DNA of 64,000 nt from Bacteroidales bacterium UBA755 (GCA_002297815.1 DBKH01000101.1:10002-74001); one strand, 5' to 3'. Shown: positions 49,971 through 60,393, counted from the stretch's first letter. Notes: generated by a model not told the origin, from the sequence alone. Program-made: numbers and translations.

Positions 49971-52814
49971 ATGTTCTACAAGCTTATAGAAAGGAAAAGA
50001 GACGAATGGCTGAAATCCGATGGCTGCACGGTAGGAAATCTTACTCGATATATTGAAGAGAAAGGGAAACTTCGCGACGCCCAGATTGAGGCCGTCAAAA
50101 CGTACTTGTTTCTGAAAATTAAATGTAAGAATAAGCCTCTTTGGCAATTGTTCTCTTCCGGAATGTTCAACAGTGTTGACCTGAGCGAGACCGAACTCAC
50201 CCAGAAAACAAGGAGTTTCATGGAAAAGAATTCAGCTGCGCAGGCATTGTATGAATATTCATTGCTAAAAGATAGAAACGGTAAGCAGATAGCACCTGAA
50301 CTTGAGAAAGAGATTCGCTTCAGACCTGAAAGCATCGACTACGAAAGTGTGTTCAAAAATTTGTTCTATAATGTAAGTTACACTGACTACATTTTCAGTC
50401 TTCCGATGGGGGCTGGAAAGACTTTCCTCATGTCAGCGATAATCTACCTGAACCTCTACTTTGCACTCAAAGATCCTGATGCTAAAGAAATCGCGCACAA
50501 CTTCCTGATCTTGGCGCCCTCAGGACTGAAATCCTCTATTGTGCCCAGCCTCAAACACATCGTTGAGTTTGATCCGACGTGGGTGATTCCTGACCCCGCT
50601 GCCTCACAAATCAAAAGAATCATCAGTTTCGAGGTGCTGGATGAATCCAAAAGCGCCCGAAAAAGCAACATAACCAGGAACCCCAACGCCCGTAAGATCA
50701 GTGCGCACCAACCTTTTGACACATTGATGGGACTTGTAGCCGTGACAAATGCCGAAAAAGTCATACTCAACAAGATGGACAAAGCAGAGGATAGTGGAGT
50801 TTTGGACACGATGGACTTGCAGGAAATCAAGCAGGCTAATGAGTTGCGTGAAATCATTGGCCGGATTCCAAACCTAGCTGTCATCATAGATGAGGTCCAC
50901 CATGCGACAGACGGAGAGATCAAGTTGCGCAAGGTCGTGACGGAATGGGGAAAGCTCAACAGTTTCAACTCAATCCTTGGATTTTCCGGCACACCTTATC
51001 TTGAAAAGGCAGAAAATGTGCCTTTGGCCAATGGTTTGTCAATCAAGAACACAGACATAACAAACGTTGTCTATCACTATCCATTGATCGAAGGTGTCGG
51101 CAATTTCCTCAAACGTCCAGTCATCCGATTTGCCGACAACGAGCAGACGGAAATCATTCGGAACGGTGTCACAGACTTCATGAATAGTTACAAAGACACT
51201 GAATATCCAAACGGAGCATGCGCCAAATTAGCCATCTACTGTGGCAAGATCGAAAATTTGGAAGAGGTTGTCTATCCTCTTGTAGCCCAGATTGTGTCCT
51301 CTTTTGGACTGAATCCAACAGAGGCGCTCCTGAAATACCATGGCGGCAACAAGTCCTATCCCGTTCCAGAAGGTTCAGAGGTTTCGTTCTCCACCCTTGA
51401 CAAGCCATTTTCCAAAGTCAGGGTTGTTCTTCTTGTACAAATAGGCAAAGAAGGCTGGGACTGCAGAAGCCTCACCGGAGTAATATTACCCCAAAAAGGA
51501 GTTTGCCCAACGAATATGGTTCTCCAGACAAGCTGCCGGTGTCTAAGGGAAGTTCAGCACAATGCTGACGAAACAGCCATAATATGGCTGAATAAATTCA
51601 ATGCTGACACACTCAACAAGCAGTTGAGACAACTGCAAAACATTACACTTGAAGAGTTTAGAAAAGCTGGAGAAAAGAGCGGACACATCATCAGAAGAGT
51701 TTCAAGAATGGATGTGTTGAAACTTCCGGAAATCAGTTACCATCAGCTCAGGATAAGCTACGGCAATGAGGTTGTCCAGAATCAGGCAAACACTCAGGAA
51801 AGACTAGAGTCCCCAAACATCCTCGTCAGCGCTGATGCCAGCCTTATTCAGGAACAAGACCTGACTGGAAAGATATTGGATGTTTACAAGGACAATGAAA
51901 CCTCTGTCGAGCAAACTACGTTCAACGACTGGATTTACAGGATTCACAAGGAAAGTTTTGGCGCGCTTACAATCAACGAACTGTATCGGTACCATGGCAG
52001 CCTTGAAAAAATCTTCAAAAGGATAACCATCCCTTATGGGGAATATTCAGCATTAAGCCCTGAATATGACCATGATGCCATCCGCTCGTTGATAAGGCAG
52101 GCTTTCGTCCCATCAAGGACTTTGACCGTCCATGAGGAAATTGTGCCAGAAGACGCTAAACTACTTAGAATAGACAACCTTAGCGACATTGTTAACGCAT
52201 CAGATTCTGACATTTACTATCCGGATGCGGAAGCCGTAGAAGAGATCCTGGCCGAAGACAAAAAGCCAGCGCCACCGGAGCTCTCTCCCCAGGAGAAAGC
52301 CGCCATGGAATTGCTGGCCAAACGAGGCATTGTGATGTCTGATCTTTCAGAAAAACATCCTGAACGAAACCAGACCTACCACTACCTTCCTTACCATTTT
52401 GACAGCGGACTTGAGAAGAGCGTTTTCACGAAAGAGCTTCTTCCCCTCATCAAAGAGAAGAAAATTGAGGTCTATTTCAACGGGGACGACACTCTGACGG
52501 AATTCAAGATCAACTGCTATAGGAAAAGCGGTGAAAAGTGGGAATATCTCGGCAAATATATTCCTGACTTTCTTATGATTAGCAGAACCACGGAGGGAAA
52601 TATTCACAAAGTGGCCATCATCGAGACAAAAGGAGAGGGCTTCGCATCGAAGTTCAACGACCGGAAACACTTCATGGAGAAATATTTCATCCCCATGAAC
52701 AATTCTGAGTTCGGCTACGACAAGTTCAGGTTTGTTTACCTTGAGGACACTCTGGACAGGGGAAGCAGACTATCTTTATTGAACAGGACCATCACAGAAT
52801 TTTTTAAGGATTAA
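49971..52814 (+). CDS. Type III restriction enzyme Res-like helicase-nuclease
   Basis: 947 aa. Superfamily 2 helicase: Walker A M-G-A-G-K-T (~146-151), DEVHH (307-311) as motif II, F-S-G-T-P as motif III, Q-I-G-K-E-G-W-D-C-R-S-L as motif V and Q-T-S-C-R-C-L-R-E as motif VI. At the C-terminus P-D866-F ... E885-T-K887 is a PD-(D/E)xK nuclease site. These are the features of type III Res subunits, which translocate or signal along DNA and cut when two unmethylated sites meet. The gene precedes mod by 12 bp, the reverse of the usual mod-res order. It is bracketed by F2 palindromes B and C. Confidence 0.9.
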   Translation: MFYKLIERKRDEWLKSDGCTVGNLTRYIEEKGKLRDAQIEAVKTYLFLKIKCKNKPLWQLFSSGMFNSVDLSETELTQKTRSFMEKNSAAQALYEYSLLKDRNGKQIAPELEKEIRFRPESIDYESVFKNLFYNVSYTDYIFSLPMGAGKTFLMSAIIYLNLYFALKDPDAKEIAHNFLILAPSGLKSSIVPSLKHIVEFDPTWVIPDPAASQIKRIISFEVLDESKSARKSNITRNPNARKISAHQPFDTLMGLVAVTNAEKVILNKMDKAEDSGVLDTMDLQEIKQANELREIIGRIPNLAVIIDEVHHATDGEIKLRKVVTEWGKLNSFNSILGFSGTPYLEKAENVPLANGLSIKNTDITNVVYHYPLIEGVGNFLKRPVIRFADNEQTEIIRNGVTDFMNSYKDTEYPNGACAKLAIYCGKIENLEEVVYPLVAQIVSSFGLNPTEALLKYHGGNKSYPVPEGSEVSFSTLDKPFSKVRVVLLVQIGKEGWDCRSLTGVILPQKGVCPTNMVLQTSCRCLREVQHNADETAIIWLNKFNADTLNKQLRQLQNITLEEFRKAGEKSGHIIRRVSRMDVLKLPEISYHQLRISYGNEVVQNQANTQERLESPNILVSADASLIQEQDLTGKILDVYKDNETSVEQTTFNDWIYRIHKESFGALTINELYRYHGSLEKIFKRITIPYGEYSALSPEYDHDAIRSLIRQAFVPSRTLTVHEEIVPEDAKLLRIDNLSDIVNASDSDIYYPDAEAVEEILAEDKKPAPPELSPQEKAAMELLAKRGIVMSDLSEKHPERNQTYHYLPYHFDSGLEKSVFTKELLPLIKEKKIEVYFNGDDTLTEFKINCYRKSGEKWEYLGKYIPDFLMISRTTEGNIHKVAIIETKGEGFASKFNDRKHFMEKYFIPMNNSEFGYDKFRFVYLEDTLDRGSRLSLLNRTITEFFKD

Positions 52815-52826
52815 ACATATCGAGAA

Positions 52827-54941
52827 ATGGCAGTCAAATATATTCCATACTACCCGGAACCAATTGAGGGGCAGGCTATTCTTGACAATTTTACAAGAAC
52901 ACGCAGAGCCTTGAAGTACAAAGACAACGGTGAAGTGTTCACGCACATCCAACGTGGGATGCCACTGTTTGAGGTTGAAAAGATTGAAGAAGTCGGGAGC
53001 AATCCTGATGACAATCTTGTGATAAGAGGAGAATGTCTTTCAGCATGCGCCTACCTTAAAGACAAGGGAGAGACCGTGGATCTGGTCTACATTGACCCTC
53101 CATTCGCCAGCGGTGCGGACTATTCTAAGAAAGTTTACATCAGACGGAATCCTCAAGTGGCCATAGCAATAAAAAAAGCCGAGGAACAAATACTTGTGAA
53201 AGGTTACCAAATGCAAGAGAACGACATTAGGCATGTCGCCGAACCAGAAGCAGAATATTCTGAAATTGCTTTGGATGAACTGAAATCCTTCGAAGAGAAG
53301 ATGTACGGGGACATCTGGGACAAGGAACGTTACCTCAACTGGATGTACGAGAATCTGACCGCGATCAAGGCCGTGATGAGTGAGAATGCCAGCATCTACG
53401 TGCATCTGGACTGGCACATAGGGCATTACGTGAAGATTCTAATGGATGAGATTTTCGGGGAGGAGAATTTCTCTTCTGAAATCATTTGGAAGAGAACCAC
53501 GTCTCATGCCCAAAAGGAAGGATTCGCTGTTGTTTACGACTCGATTTACGTCTACACAAAGAACGCAGACGATTACATCTGGCACAGCCAATATACACAG
53601 CATTCTGACGAGCATGTAAAGAAGTATTATTCCAATATTGATGAAAACGGACGGAAATATGCCCTAGATAATTTAACTGCACCTGGCATTGGAGGAGCGC
53701 GCTCATTTTTCGGAAAAACCCTTGATCCACCGGCAGGAACACATTGGAGATATTCACAAGAAAACATAGACAAGCTCTGCAAAGAAGGACGAATTGTGAT
53801 GACCGGCAACAACCGTCCACGCTATAAACGGTATCTTGATGACTTGAAAGGCAGTGTCATCAGTGCTCTTTGGGATGATATTCCCCCTGTAAATTCTCAG
53901 GCGCAGGAAAGAGAGGACTACGCCACTCAGAAGCCGGAGGCGTTGCTGGAAAGGATCATCAAAGCGAGCAGCGACGAGGGGATGGTCGTAGCAGATTTCT
54001 TCGGAGGGAGCGGGGTGACGGCCGCTGTGGCAAACCGCCTCGGAAGACGGTTCATCCACTGCGACATCAACATAAACAGCATCCAGACAGCAAGAGACAG
54101 GCTTAAAGCCGCTGGAGCCGGATTCGATGTACTGGAAGTCAAAGACGGAATATCCCTGTTCAGGAACCCAGTCCAGACAATGGACAAACTAAAGAGCTTG
54201 ATTCATGGATTCAGGGAAGAGGCTGGACTCAACCCTCTTTGGTCTGGAACCATAGAGGATCTGGAATCCGGGTGGATGCCTGTACACCTCCCGAATCTCT
54301 TGGACAGTTCATCCAGAGTGCTGGACATCAGTGCCATCGCTCCAATCATAAAGGAAGCCATCCCGGAACTCCCGGATGACACCAAAAAGGTAATCGTTTA
54401 CTACATTGACATCCATGACCGTCATGAGTTAGAAAAGTACATCAAGGAGAGCAACAACACTTTGATTGAGGTTGAACTTAGAGATCTGAAAAGAGTTTTG
54501 GATGATGTGGTTGCCGAGGACACTGTCAGATTCAACGTCCAAAAGAGCACAGATGGTGTTCTGAACATCTGGAAAGTTGACATCCAGTCTTTCCACAGCG
54601 ACAGAGTCTGGCGGAAGATTGATGAAGTGAACGAGAAGGCAAGGCAGCAGTATCTTGTAGAAGTCTCAAAAGGTAAAAACATAGAATTCAATCCTATCCT
54701 TCTGAGTGAGGAAGGCTTGGAAGCAATTGAGATGCTGAGTCTTGATTGTACCTCAGCTGACAAGTCCGCACCTTGGCATAGTGATTCTGAAATCAAGATC
54801 GACAGGCTCGGCTACGTGATAAAGAATGGGAAGAAAACCAGTTCTTTCTGGGACGGGAGCATAACATCCGATGAACGCCCCTTGCGCCTAAAAATCCGTA
54901 ACATCTGCGGAGATGAAAGCATTTTTCTGTTTCCCCGGTAA
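52827..54941 (+). CDS. Type III-like DNA methyltransferase (Mod), beta class
   Basis: 704 aa. The adenine-methylase motif IV D-P-P-F is at 90-93 and the SAM-binding F-F-G-G-S-G near 391-396 (motif I); the order IV then I is that of beta-class N6-adenine enzymes. About 300 residues between them include the target recognition region, and a C-terminal domain (~440-704) of unknown role follows. It provides the self-protecting methylation and, in type III enzymes, the sequence specificity of Res. Cotranscribed with res. The recognition site cannot be read from sequence. The stop lies 10 bp before palindrome C. Confidence 0.9.
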   Translation: MAVKYIPYYPEPIEGQAILDNFTRTRRALKYKDNGEVFTHIQRGMPLFEVEKIEEVGSNPDDNLVIRGECLSACAYLKDKGETVDLVYIDPPFASGADYSKKVYIRRNPQVAIAIKKAEEQILVKGYQMQENDIRHVAEPEAEYSEIALDELKSFEEKMYGDIWDKERYLNWMYENLTAIKAVMSENASIYVHLDWHIGHYVKILMDEIFGEENFSSEIIWKRTTSHAQKEGFAVVYDSIYVYTKNADDYIWHSQYTQHSDEHVKKYYSNIDENGRKYALDNLTAPGIGGARSFFGKTLDPPAGTHWRYSQENIDKLCKEGRIVMTGNNRPRYKRYLDDLKGSVISALWDDIPPVNSQAQEREDYATQKPEALLERIIKASSDEGMVVADFFGGSGVTAAVANRLGRRFIHCDININSIQTARDRLKAAGAGFDVLEVKDGISLFRNPVQTMDKLKSLIHGFREEAGLNPLWSGTIEDLESGWMPVHLPNLLDSSSRVLDISAIAPIIKEAIPELPDDTKKVIVYYIDIHDRHELEKYIKESNNTLIEVELRDLKRVLDDVVAEDTVRFNVQKSTDGVLNIWKVDIQSFHSDRVWRKIDEVNEKARQQYLVEVSKGKNIEFNPILLSEEGLEAIEMLSLDCTSADKSAPWHSDSEIKIDRLGYVIKNGKKTSSFWDGSITSDERPLRLKIRNICGDESIFLFPR

Positions 54942-54950
54942 TCTTTCCAG

Positions 54951-55018
54951 AGCCACGAAGGGTCTCTAACCTGAATTTTGCACGTTACCAAAATTCAGAA
55001 CAGAGACCCTTCGTGGCT
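54951..55018 (-). repeat. F2 palindrome copy C, right border of the type III R-M module
   Basis: Arms of 29 bp (54951-54979 with 54990-55018), one 3-bp internal mismatch, loop GCACGTTACC, i.e. the reverse complement of GGTAACGTGC. Inverted relative to copy B. It lies between convergent genes and may act as a bidirectional terminator for mod and the M24B peptidase. Confidence 0.85.
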
Positions 55019-55062
55019 TATAAGAGATTATGGAAAATCAACTACTATTCTTTCTCCGAATT

Positions 55063-56880
55063 TTATATCGGGAGGGTCTTCTGGCGAAGCCAGGCGGCGA
55101 CTTCCTGGGAGAGGCGTGGGGATAGGGTGCGGTAAACTCGCTCGTTGTAGGCATTTAGCCAGTCGATTTCGGAGTGGTCGAGGAGGTCTTTCAGCAGAAT
55201 AGAGGTGTCGAAATGACAGAGAGTCAGTGGCTCAAAACGAAGCCAGTGGCCGAAATCATTTTCACCTGCATCGACACAAAGAATAAGGTTCTCGTGACGG
55301 ATGCCGAATTTGCCTTCCCGGTATATTCCCGGCTCGTCACTGGTGATCATTCCCGGAAGAATGGCCTGACGGTTGAAGTTCTGGCGAATATCCTGCGGCC
55401 CTTCGTGGACATTAAGATAGAAACCGACACCGTGGCCGGTTCCGTGGCCGAAATTGCGCTTGGCGTTCCATAGCGGCTCACGGGCCAATACATCCAATTG
55501 ACAACCAGCGGTTCCTTTTGGGAAAACGGCTTTGGACAAGGCTATATGGCCTTTCAAGACCAATGTGTAGTCCTCCTTCTCTAGTTGCGAGCAAGGCCCT
55601 AGCGGAATAGTTCTGGTGATATCCGTGGTTCCGAACAGGTACTGCCCTCCGGAATCGCAAAGGTAAAGCCCCTCAGCGTAGATCTCAGCCGAACCCTCCT
55701 CAGGCGTAACGTAGTGAGGCAGAGCCGCGTTCGGGCCGTAAGCGGAGATTGTCTCGAAACTCTCGCCACGGAACCCTTCGATTTCCGAACGAAGCTCGTG
55801 CAACTTCAACGAGGCTTCATATTCATTGATCGCATCGCCCGCCTCGACAGACGTCTGCAACCAGTGGAGGAAACGCTCCATGGCGATGCCGTCCTCAAGG
55901 TGCGCCTCTTTCATTCCAGTGATCTCCACATCGTTTTTGACGGATTTGCGCAATCCGACCGGGGAGGTGCCGAAGACGATAGACTGTGGCGAATTGTCCT
56001 TCAAAATACTGTACAGATTGTAATTCAAAGTCGTCGGATCAACAAACAGAGTCTCGATGTAACTGCCGTCCACAAGGTTTGAAAGTGCGGTCTCCACATC
56101 AGAATATTCTTGAATGTTCACTCCGTCCGCGATCAGCTCGTGGAAACTGTCCTCGGTCTCGTCATCCTCATCAGGTGTTGGACCTTTACGTGCAAACCAA
56201 AGCACATTGTCTTGAGTGACAAGCAGGTACGACATTACAACAGGATTGTAAGCCACATCTTGTCCACGGACATTCAGCATCCAGGCAATCTCGTCCAAAG
56301 CCGTGAGAAGAATCGCATCGTAGCCTTTTTCCGCCAACCATTTACGCAGCCAACGGATTTTCTGCTCCCTTGACCAGCCGACCTGCTCAGGGCCAAGTGT
56401 AATGATTGGAGTCTGAGGAATCTCCGGACGGTCTGTCCACAAAACTTCCAGCATGTCGGGGACGTTGACAAAACGGACCTTCTCCCCAACCGCTTCCTGA
56501 ATGTCCCTCACGGAAGAAGCTGTCATGCAAAGCCCATCAACCGCTACGCAGACTTCATCAAAATCCGCAAAATGTCCGGCAAGCCATTCAGGAATAAGCA
56601 CTTGACCAGGAACACGTGTCTTATGCAGCTCAGCTCCAGCCTCCGGAAGCTGCTTCGAAGCCTGGATGAAATAACGTGTGTCCGTCCAAAGTCCGACATG
56701 GTCCTCAGTGATGACCAAATCTCCTTCTCCCGTGTAGCCAGAAAGCCAAGCCACCTGATGCCAGCGCGCTGCGGAATATTCACTATTGTGCGGGTCATTC
56801 CCCGTCACGATGATGGCATCCCACCCTTTCGAGCGCATCATCGCCCGAACCGACTCAATCCTTTCTTTGAATATGCTCAT
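55063..56880 (-). CDS. Xaa-Pro aminopeptidase (aminopeptidase P, M24B)
   Basis: 605 aa cytoplasmic metallopeptidase removing N-terminal residues before proline. Three domains as in eukaryotic-type APP1: two creatinase-like N domains (~1-160 and ~160-310) and a pita-bread catalytic domain. Metal ligands are visible in C-D-S-G-G-Q-Y-L-F-G-T-T-D-I-T-R (two Asp), G-H-G-T-G-H-G-V-G (His), T-S-D-E-P-G-I-Y (Glu) and G-I-R-H-E-N-L (Glu). Length suits the long form of the family. It is convergent with mod and divergent from susC. Confidence 0.95.
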   Translation of the reverse strand: MSIFKERIESVRAMMRSKGWDAIIVTGNDPHNSEYSAARWHQVAWLSGYTGEGDLVITEDHVGLWTDTRYFIQASKQLPEAGAELHKTRVPGQVLIPEWLAGHFADFDEVCVAVDGLCMTASSVRDIQEAVGEKVRFVNVPDMLEVLWTDRPEIPQTPIITLGPEQVGWSREQKIRWLRKWLAEKGYDAILLTALDEIAWMLNVRGQDVAYNPVVMSYLLVTQDNVLWFARKGPTPDEDDETEDSFHELIADGVNIQEYSDVETALSNLVDGSYIETLFVDPTTLNYNLYSILKDNSPQSIVFGTSPVGLRKSVKNDVEITGMKEAHLEDGIAMERFLHWLQTSVEAGDAINEYEASLKLHELRSEIEGFRGESFETISAYGPNAALPHYVTPEEGSAEIYAEGLYLCDSGGQYLFGTTDITRTIPLGPCSQLEKEDYTLVLKGHIALSKAVFPKGTAGCQLDVLAREPLWNAKRNFGHGTGHGVGFYLNVHEGPQDIRQNFNRQAILPGMITSDEPGIYREGKFGIRHENLILCVDAGENDFGHWLRFEPLTLCHFDTSILLKDLLDHSEIDWLNAYNERVYRTLSPRLSQEVAAWLRQKTLPI

Positions 56881-57137
56881 TGACTCAAATGGATTATTAT
56901 GAATATGATTCCAAATACCAATCGTTACAAATATATAGTTAAAACTGAAATAATCCTACAAACATCAATGTATCTGTTTTTACAAAAAAGTAAAAAAATT
57001 GTATCGATTTATACATTTTCGCATTGATATTTGAAAAAAAATAAATATCTTGTGTCTCTCTTTGGTATAGAATCCGTTTACGCCTGGACTTCTAGAATCC
57101 AGAGAAAATAATAATACAACCAATAAAAACGTACTGT
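56881..57137. other. Divergent A/T-rich spacer between the M24B peptidase and susC
   Basis: About 257 bp, strongly A/T-rich, no gene on either strand. No full TTTG-N19-TANNTTTG match was found; TATCTTG near 57045-57052 and TATACATTTT near 57010 are imperfect candidates for the susC promoter. Confidence 0.5.
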
Positions 57138-60100
57138 ATGAACAAAAAAATCGCAGCAATCCTTGCTTTGCTTTTTCTAAGCGCAGTTGTCGCCTTTTCT
57201 CAAAACATACAGGTCAAAGGAACAGTCACCGATGCAAATGGTGACCCCGTACCTTTCGCCTCTATTCAGTTGAAAGGCACAAAAACAGGCACCTCCACGG
57301 ACGAGAACGGCAGTTACACCTTCACCGCTCCGTCCAATGGAACACTAATCTTCAGTTCCATCGGCTACAGCACCGCAGAAGTTCACATTAATGGGAAACT
57401 TGTCGTTGACTGTGTGCTCAACCAAGACACCGACTATCTTGACGACGTTGTCGTAGTGGCTTACGGTGTAGCGAAGAAAGAATCCATCGTGGGTGCAGTC
57501 TCACAGGTAAACTCAAAGGACATAGAGAAACGCTCGACATCCAGTGTGTCTGCCGTTCTGGAAGGATCAGCCCCTGGTATCCGCGTGAACAACTCCTACG
57601 GAGAGCCTGGAAGCGACGCAAGCATCCGGATCAGAGGATTCGGATCCATCAACGGAACGAACGCTCCTCTCTACGTGATGGACGGTGTGGTCTATGGCGG
57701 CAACATCTCCGACCTGAACCCTCAGGACATCGAGAGCATCTCCGTTCTCAAGGATGCCTCTTCGGCAGCACTCTACGGAAACCGCGCATCCAACGGTGTC
57801 ATCCTCATCACTACAAAAAAAGGAAAGGACGGAAAAGTCTCAATGACAGCCAACATCAACCAAGGTGTTTACCAGAGAGGTATCCGTGAATATGATTCTA
57901 TGAACGCTGACGAGTGGATGGAGACTATGTGGACTACCTACCGCAACGGTATGATGAGCGACCCGGCTCTCAACAAATCCCTTGAGGAAGCCACGGCTCT
58001 GGCACGGAAGGATTTCATTCCTGTTATAGCAAAGTACAACATTTACAACAAAAGTGACGAGGAATTGTTCGATGCCAACGGAAAACTCACCGGCACCGTC
58101 AAGTCTCTGATCGCTGAAGACCTTGACTGGTTCAAGCCGATTGAAAGGCTTGGCTACAGGCAGGAGTACAACATGAGCGCAAACGCTGCCTCTGAGAAAT
58201 CAAGTTTTTATCTGTCAGCCGCTTATCTTGATGAGAAAGGTTATGTAAAATCATCCGATTTCTCCCGTTTCAACGGACGAGCCAACGTGAGCGTTACACC
58301 TCGCAAATGGATCAAGGTCGGAATGAATCTGGCTGGATCGTATCAAGAAAGCAATTTTACAGACACGGACGGCAATAGTTCCTACATCAATCCGTTCTAC
58401 TACTCACGCTTCATGGCTCCGATCTATCCTGTTCATCTTCACGATCTCAGTTCCGAGAAAGGAGACTACATTCTAGACGGAAGTAACAACAAGCAATATG
58501 ACGATGGCAACAGCCGTGGGCAAAACGAGAACCGCCACATCGCATGGGAACTTGAGGACAATTTGGCTAAATCCTACCGTACAACACTCAACGGACAGCT
58601 CTATGCTGACATTAAGTTCCTCAAGGACTTCACATTCTCCATCAAGGGAGACATGAGCATGCGCAACAACGAGGCTCACACTTACAACAATGCCGTGATA
58701 GGTGATGGAGCAGGCAGCAACGGACGCGCCTCACGAACGCTTTATCGTTACTTGAGCTATACTTTCCAGCAGCAGCTTACCTGGCAACGCGCTTTTGGAG
58801 AGCACAATGTGGATGCACTCCTTGGTCATGAGAACTATTATTACCACTACAACTATCTCTACAATTACAAAACAAACCAGACATTTCCTGGACAGACCAC
58901 CCTCAACAACTTCTCAGAAATGACCACGATGACAGACTACTACAATGATGTCCGCAGTGAGTCCTATCTGGCCCGTGCACGTTACAACTTCGCAAACAAG
59001 TACTTCGCTGAAGCATCTTTCAGACGTGACGGTTCGTCAAGATTCCATCCTGATCACCGTTGGGGTAACTTCTGGTCAGTGGGAGGCAGCTGGGTTCTCT
59101 CAAATGAAGACTTCATCAAGGCTATTCCTCAAATCAACTCACTGAAATTCAGAGCATCTTATGGAGAGGTAGGAAATGACCAAGGTGTCGGATACTACGC
59201 CTACATGGCACTTTATGCTATGGTTCAGAACGGAGGTAAGGGTGGAGCCTACAAGTCCCAGAATGATGCCACCAACATCAAGTGGGAAACAGCCGCCTCC
59301 TGGAGCGCTGCTCTTGAAGGCCGCTTCTTCGACCGCTGGAATGTGTCTCTTGAATATTACGACAAACGTACCCGTGACCTTCTGTTCAGTGTCTATCAGC
59401 CACTTTCCGCAGGTGCTACATCCACTAGTTCCGCTGTTTCCACAATCACACAGAATCTTGGTTCAGTTTCCAACAGAGGTATAGAGATCGCCACTGATGT
59501 CGACGTGATCCGCACGAAGGATTTCAAGTGGAACCTTAATATGAACGCGACCATCGAAAGGAACAAAATCATCACTCTTCCTGAACAGAACAGGGAAGAA
59601 GGAATACTTTCTGGAAACTATAAATATGCCGAAGGGCACAGCATGTACGAATTCTTCACCTATCAGTTTGAAGGAGTGGACATGATGACCGGACGTTGCC
59701 TCTATAAGATTGACGAAGAGGCTTTCTACGTAGGTATACCAGCTGAAGGTGAGACTAGAAAACAGCTCCCAGAAGAACATCATGTCAACATCAACGGCAA
59801 GGACTACACTACTTATGTGACCTATGCCAAGAGAGACTGGAGTGGTTGCGCCCTTCCTAAGATCTATGGCAGTTTCGGGACCTCGTTCAGCTACAAAAAT
59901 TTCTCTCTCTCCGCCCTCTTTACATACTCTTTGGGCGGCAAGATGTACGACAGTTCCTACGCTTCTCTGATGTCCGCAAGCACAAACGTTCATCAACTTC
60001 ATAGAGACCTGCTCGGATCATGGACAGCGGCTCCTTCAGGAATGACAGAGACATCCTCAGACCGCATCAATCCTGACGCTCTTCCTGGACTCAATTCTTA

Positions 60101-60371
60101 CTACAACCAGTATAACTCATCCATGTCAACCCGTTGGCTTCATAGTTCAAATTATCTGGTGTTCAAGAACCTCACCGTGTCTTACAACATTCCTTCAAGA
60201 ATTACTCGCATGATTGATATCGCTGGCGCCTCAGTAAACTTCAGTGCTGAAAACCTCTTCACTTTGACAGCACTAAGAGGAATGAACCCTCAACAAAACT
60301 TCACCGGCAGCAGCAGCAACGTGTTCACAACCGCGCGTGTCTTCTCGTTGGGACTCAACATCAGACTGTAA
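57138..60371 (+). CDS. SusC/RagA-type TonB-linked outer membrane protein
   Basis: 1077 aa. Signal peptide (~1-21), carboxypeptidase-D-like domain (V-K-G-T-V-T-D-A-N-G-D-P-V-P-F-A, ~26-41), a TonB-box-like stretch D-D-V-V-V-V-A-Y-G (~97-105), plug domain with I-R-I-R-G-F-G-S-I-N-G-T-N-A-P-L-Y-V-M-D-G and a large barrel ending in L-G-L-N-I-R-L. With the SusD protein 22 bp downstream it makes a pedal-bin nutrient importer. No glycoside hydrolase, SusE/F or anti-sigma factor is linked, so the cargo is not evidently a glycan; oligopeptides (RagAB-like) fit the peptidase-rich window. Confidence 0.95.
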   Translation: MNKKIAAILALLFLSAVVAFSQNIQVKGTVTDANGDPVPFASIQLKGTKTGTSTDENGSYTFTAPSNGTLIFSSIGYSTAEVHINGKLVVDCVLNQDTDYLDDVVVVAYGVAKKESIVGAVSQVNSKDIEKRSTSSVSAVLEGSAPGIRVNNSYGEPGSDASIRIRGFGSINGTNAPLYVMDGVVYGGNISDLNPQDIESISVLKDASSAALYGNRASNGVILITTKKGKDGKVSMTANINQGVYQRGIREYDSMNADEWMETMWTTYRNGMMSDPALNKSLEEATALARKDFIPVIAKYNIYNKSDEELFDANGKLTGTVKSLIAEDLDWFKPIERLGYRQEYNMSANAASEKSSFYLSAAYLDEKGYVKSSDFSRFNGRANVSVTPRKWIKVGMNLAGSYQESNFTDTDGNSSYINPFYYSRFMAPIYPVHLHDLSSEKGDYILDGSNNKQYDDGNSRGQNENRHIAWELEDNLAKSYRTTLNGQLYADIKFLKDFTFSIKGDMSMRNNEAHTYNNAVIGDGAGSNGRASRTLYRYLSYTFQQQLTWQRAFGEHNVDALLGHENYYYHYNYLYNYKTNQTFPGQTTLNNFSEMTTMTDYYNDVRSESYLARARYNFANKYFAEASFRRDGSSRFHPDHRWGNFWSVGGSWVLSNEDFIKAIPQINSLKFRASYGEVGNDQGVGYYAYMALYAMVQNGGKGGAYKSQNDATNIKWETAASWSAALEGRFFDRWNVSLEYYDKRTRDLLFSVYQPLSAGATSTSSAVSTITQNLGSVSNRGIEIATDVDVIRTKDFKWNLNMNATIERNKIITLPEQNREEGILSGNYKYAEGHSMYEFFTYQFEGVDMMTGRCLYKIDEEAFYVGIPAEGETRKQLPEEHHVNINGKDYTTYVTYAKRDWSGCALPKIYGSFGTSFSYKNFSLSALFTYSLGGKMYDSSYASLMSASTNVHQLHRDLLGSWTAAPSGMTETSSDRINPDALPGLNSYYNQYNSSMSTRWLHSSNYLVFKNLTVSYNIPSRITRMIDIAGASVNFSAENLFTLTALRGMNPQQNFTGSSSNVFTTARVFSLGLNIRL

Positions 60372-60393
60372 AAAGCTTTAAATCACGGACAAA

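Noticed and set aside
49787..55018. F2 palindromes as terminal inverted repeats of a transposon carrying res-mod
   Set aside because: No transposase or target-site duplication is visible, and copy A occurs alone at another site; kept as a border or terminator hypothesis, not called a mobile element.
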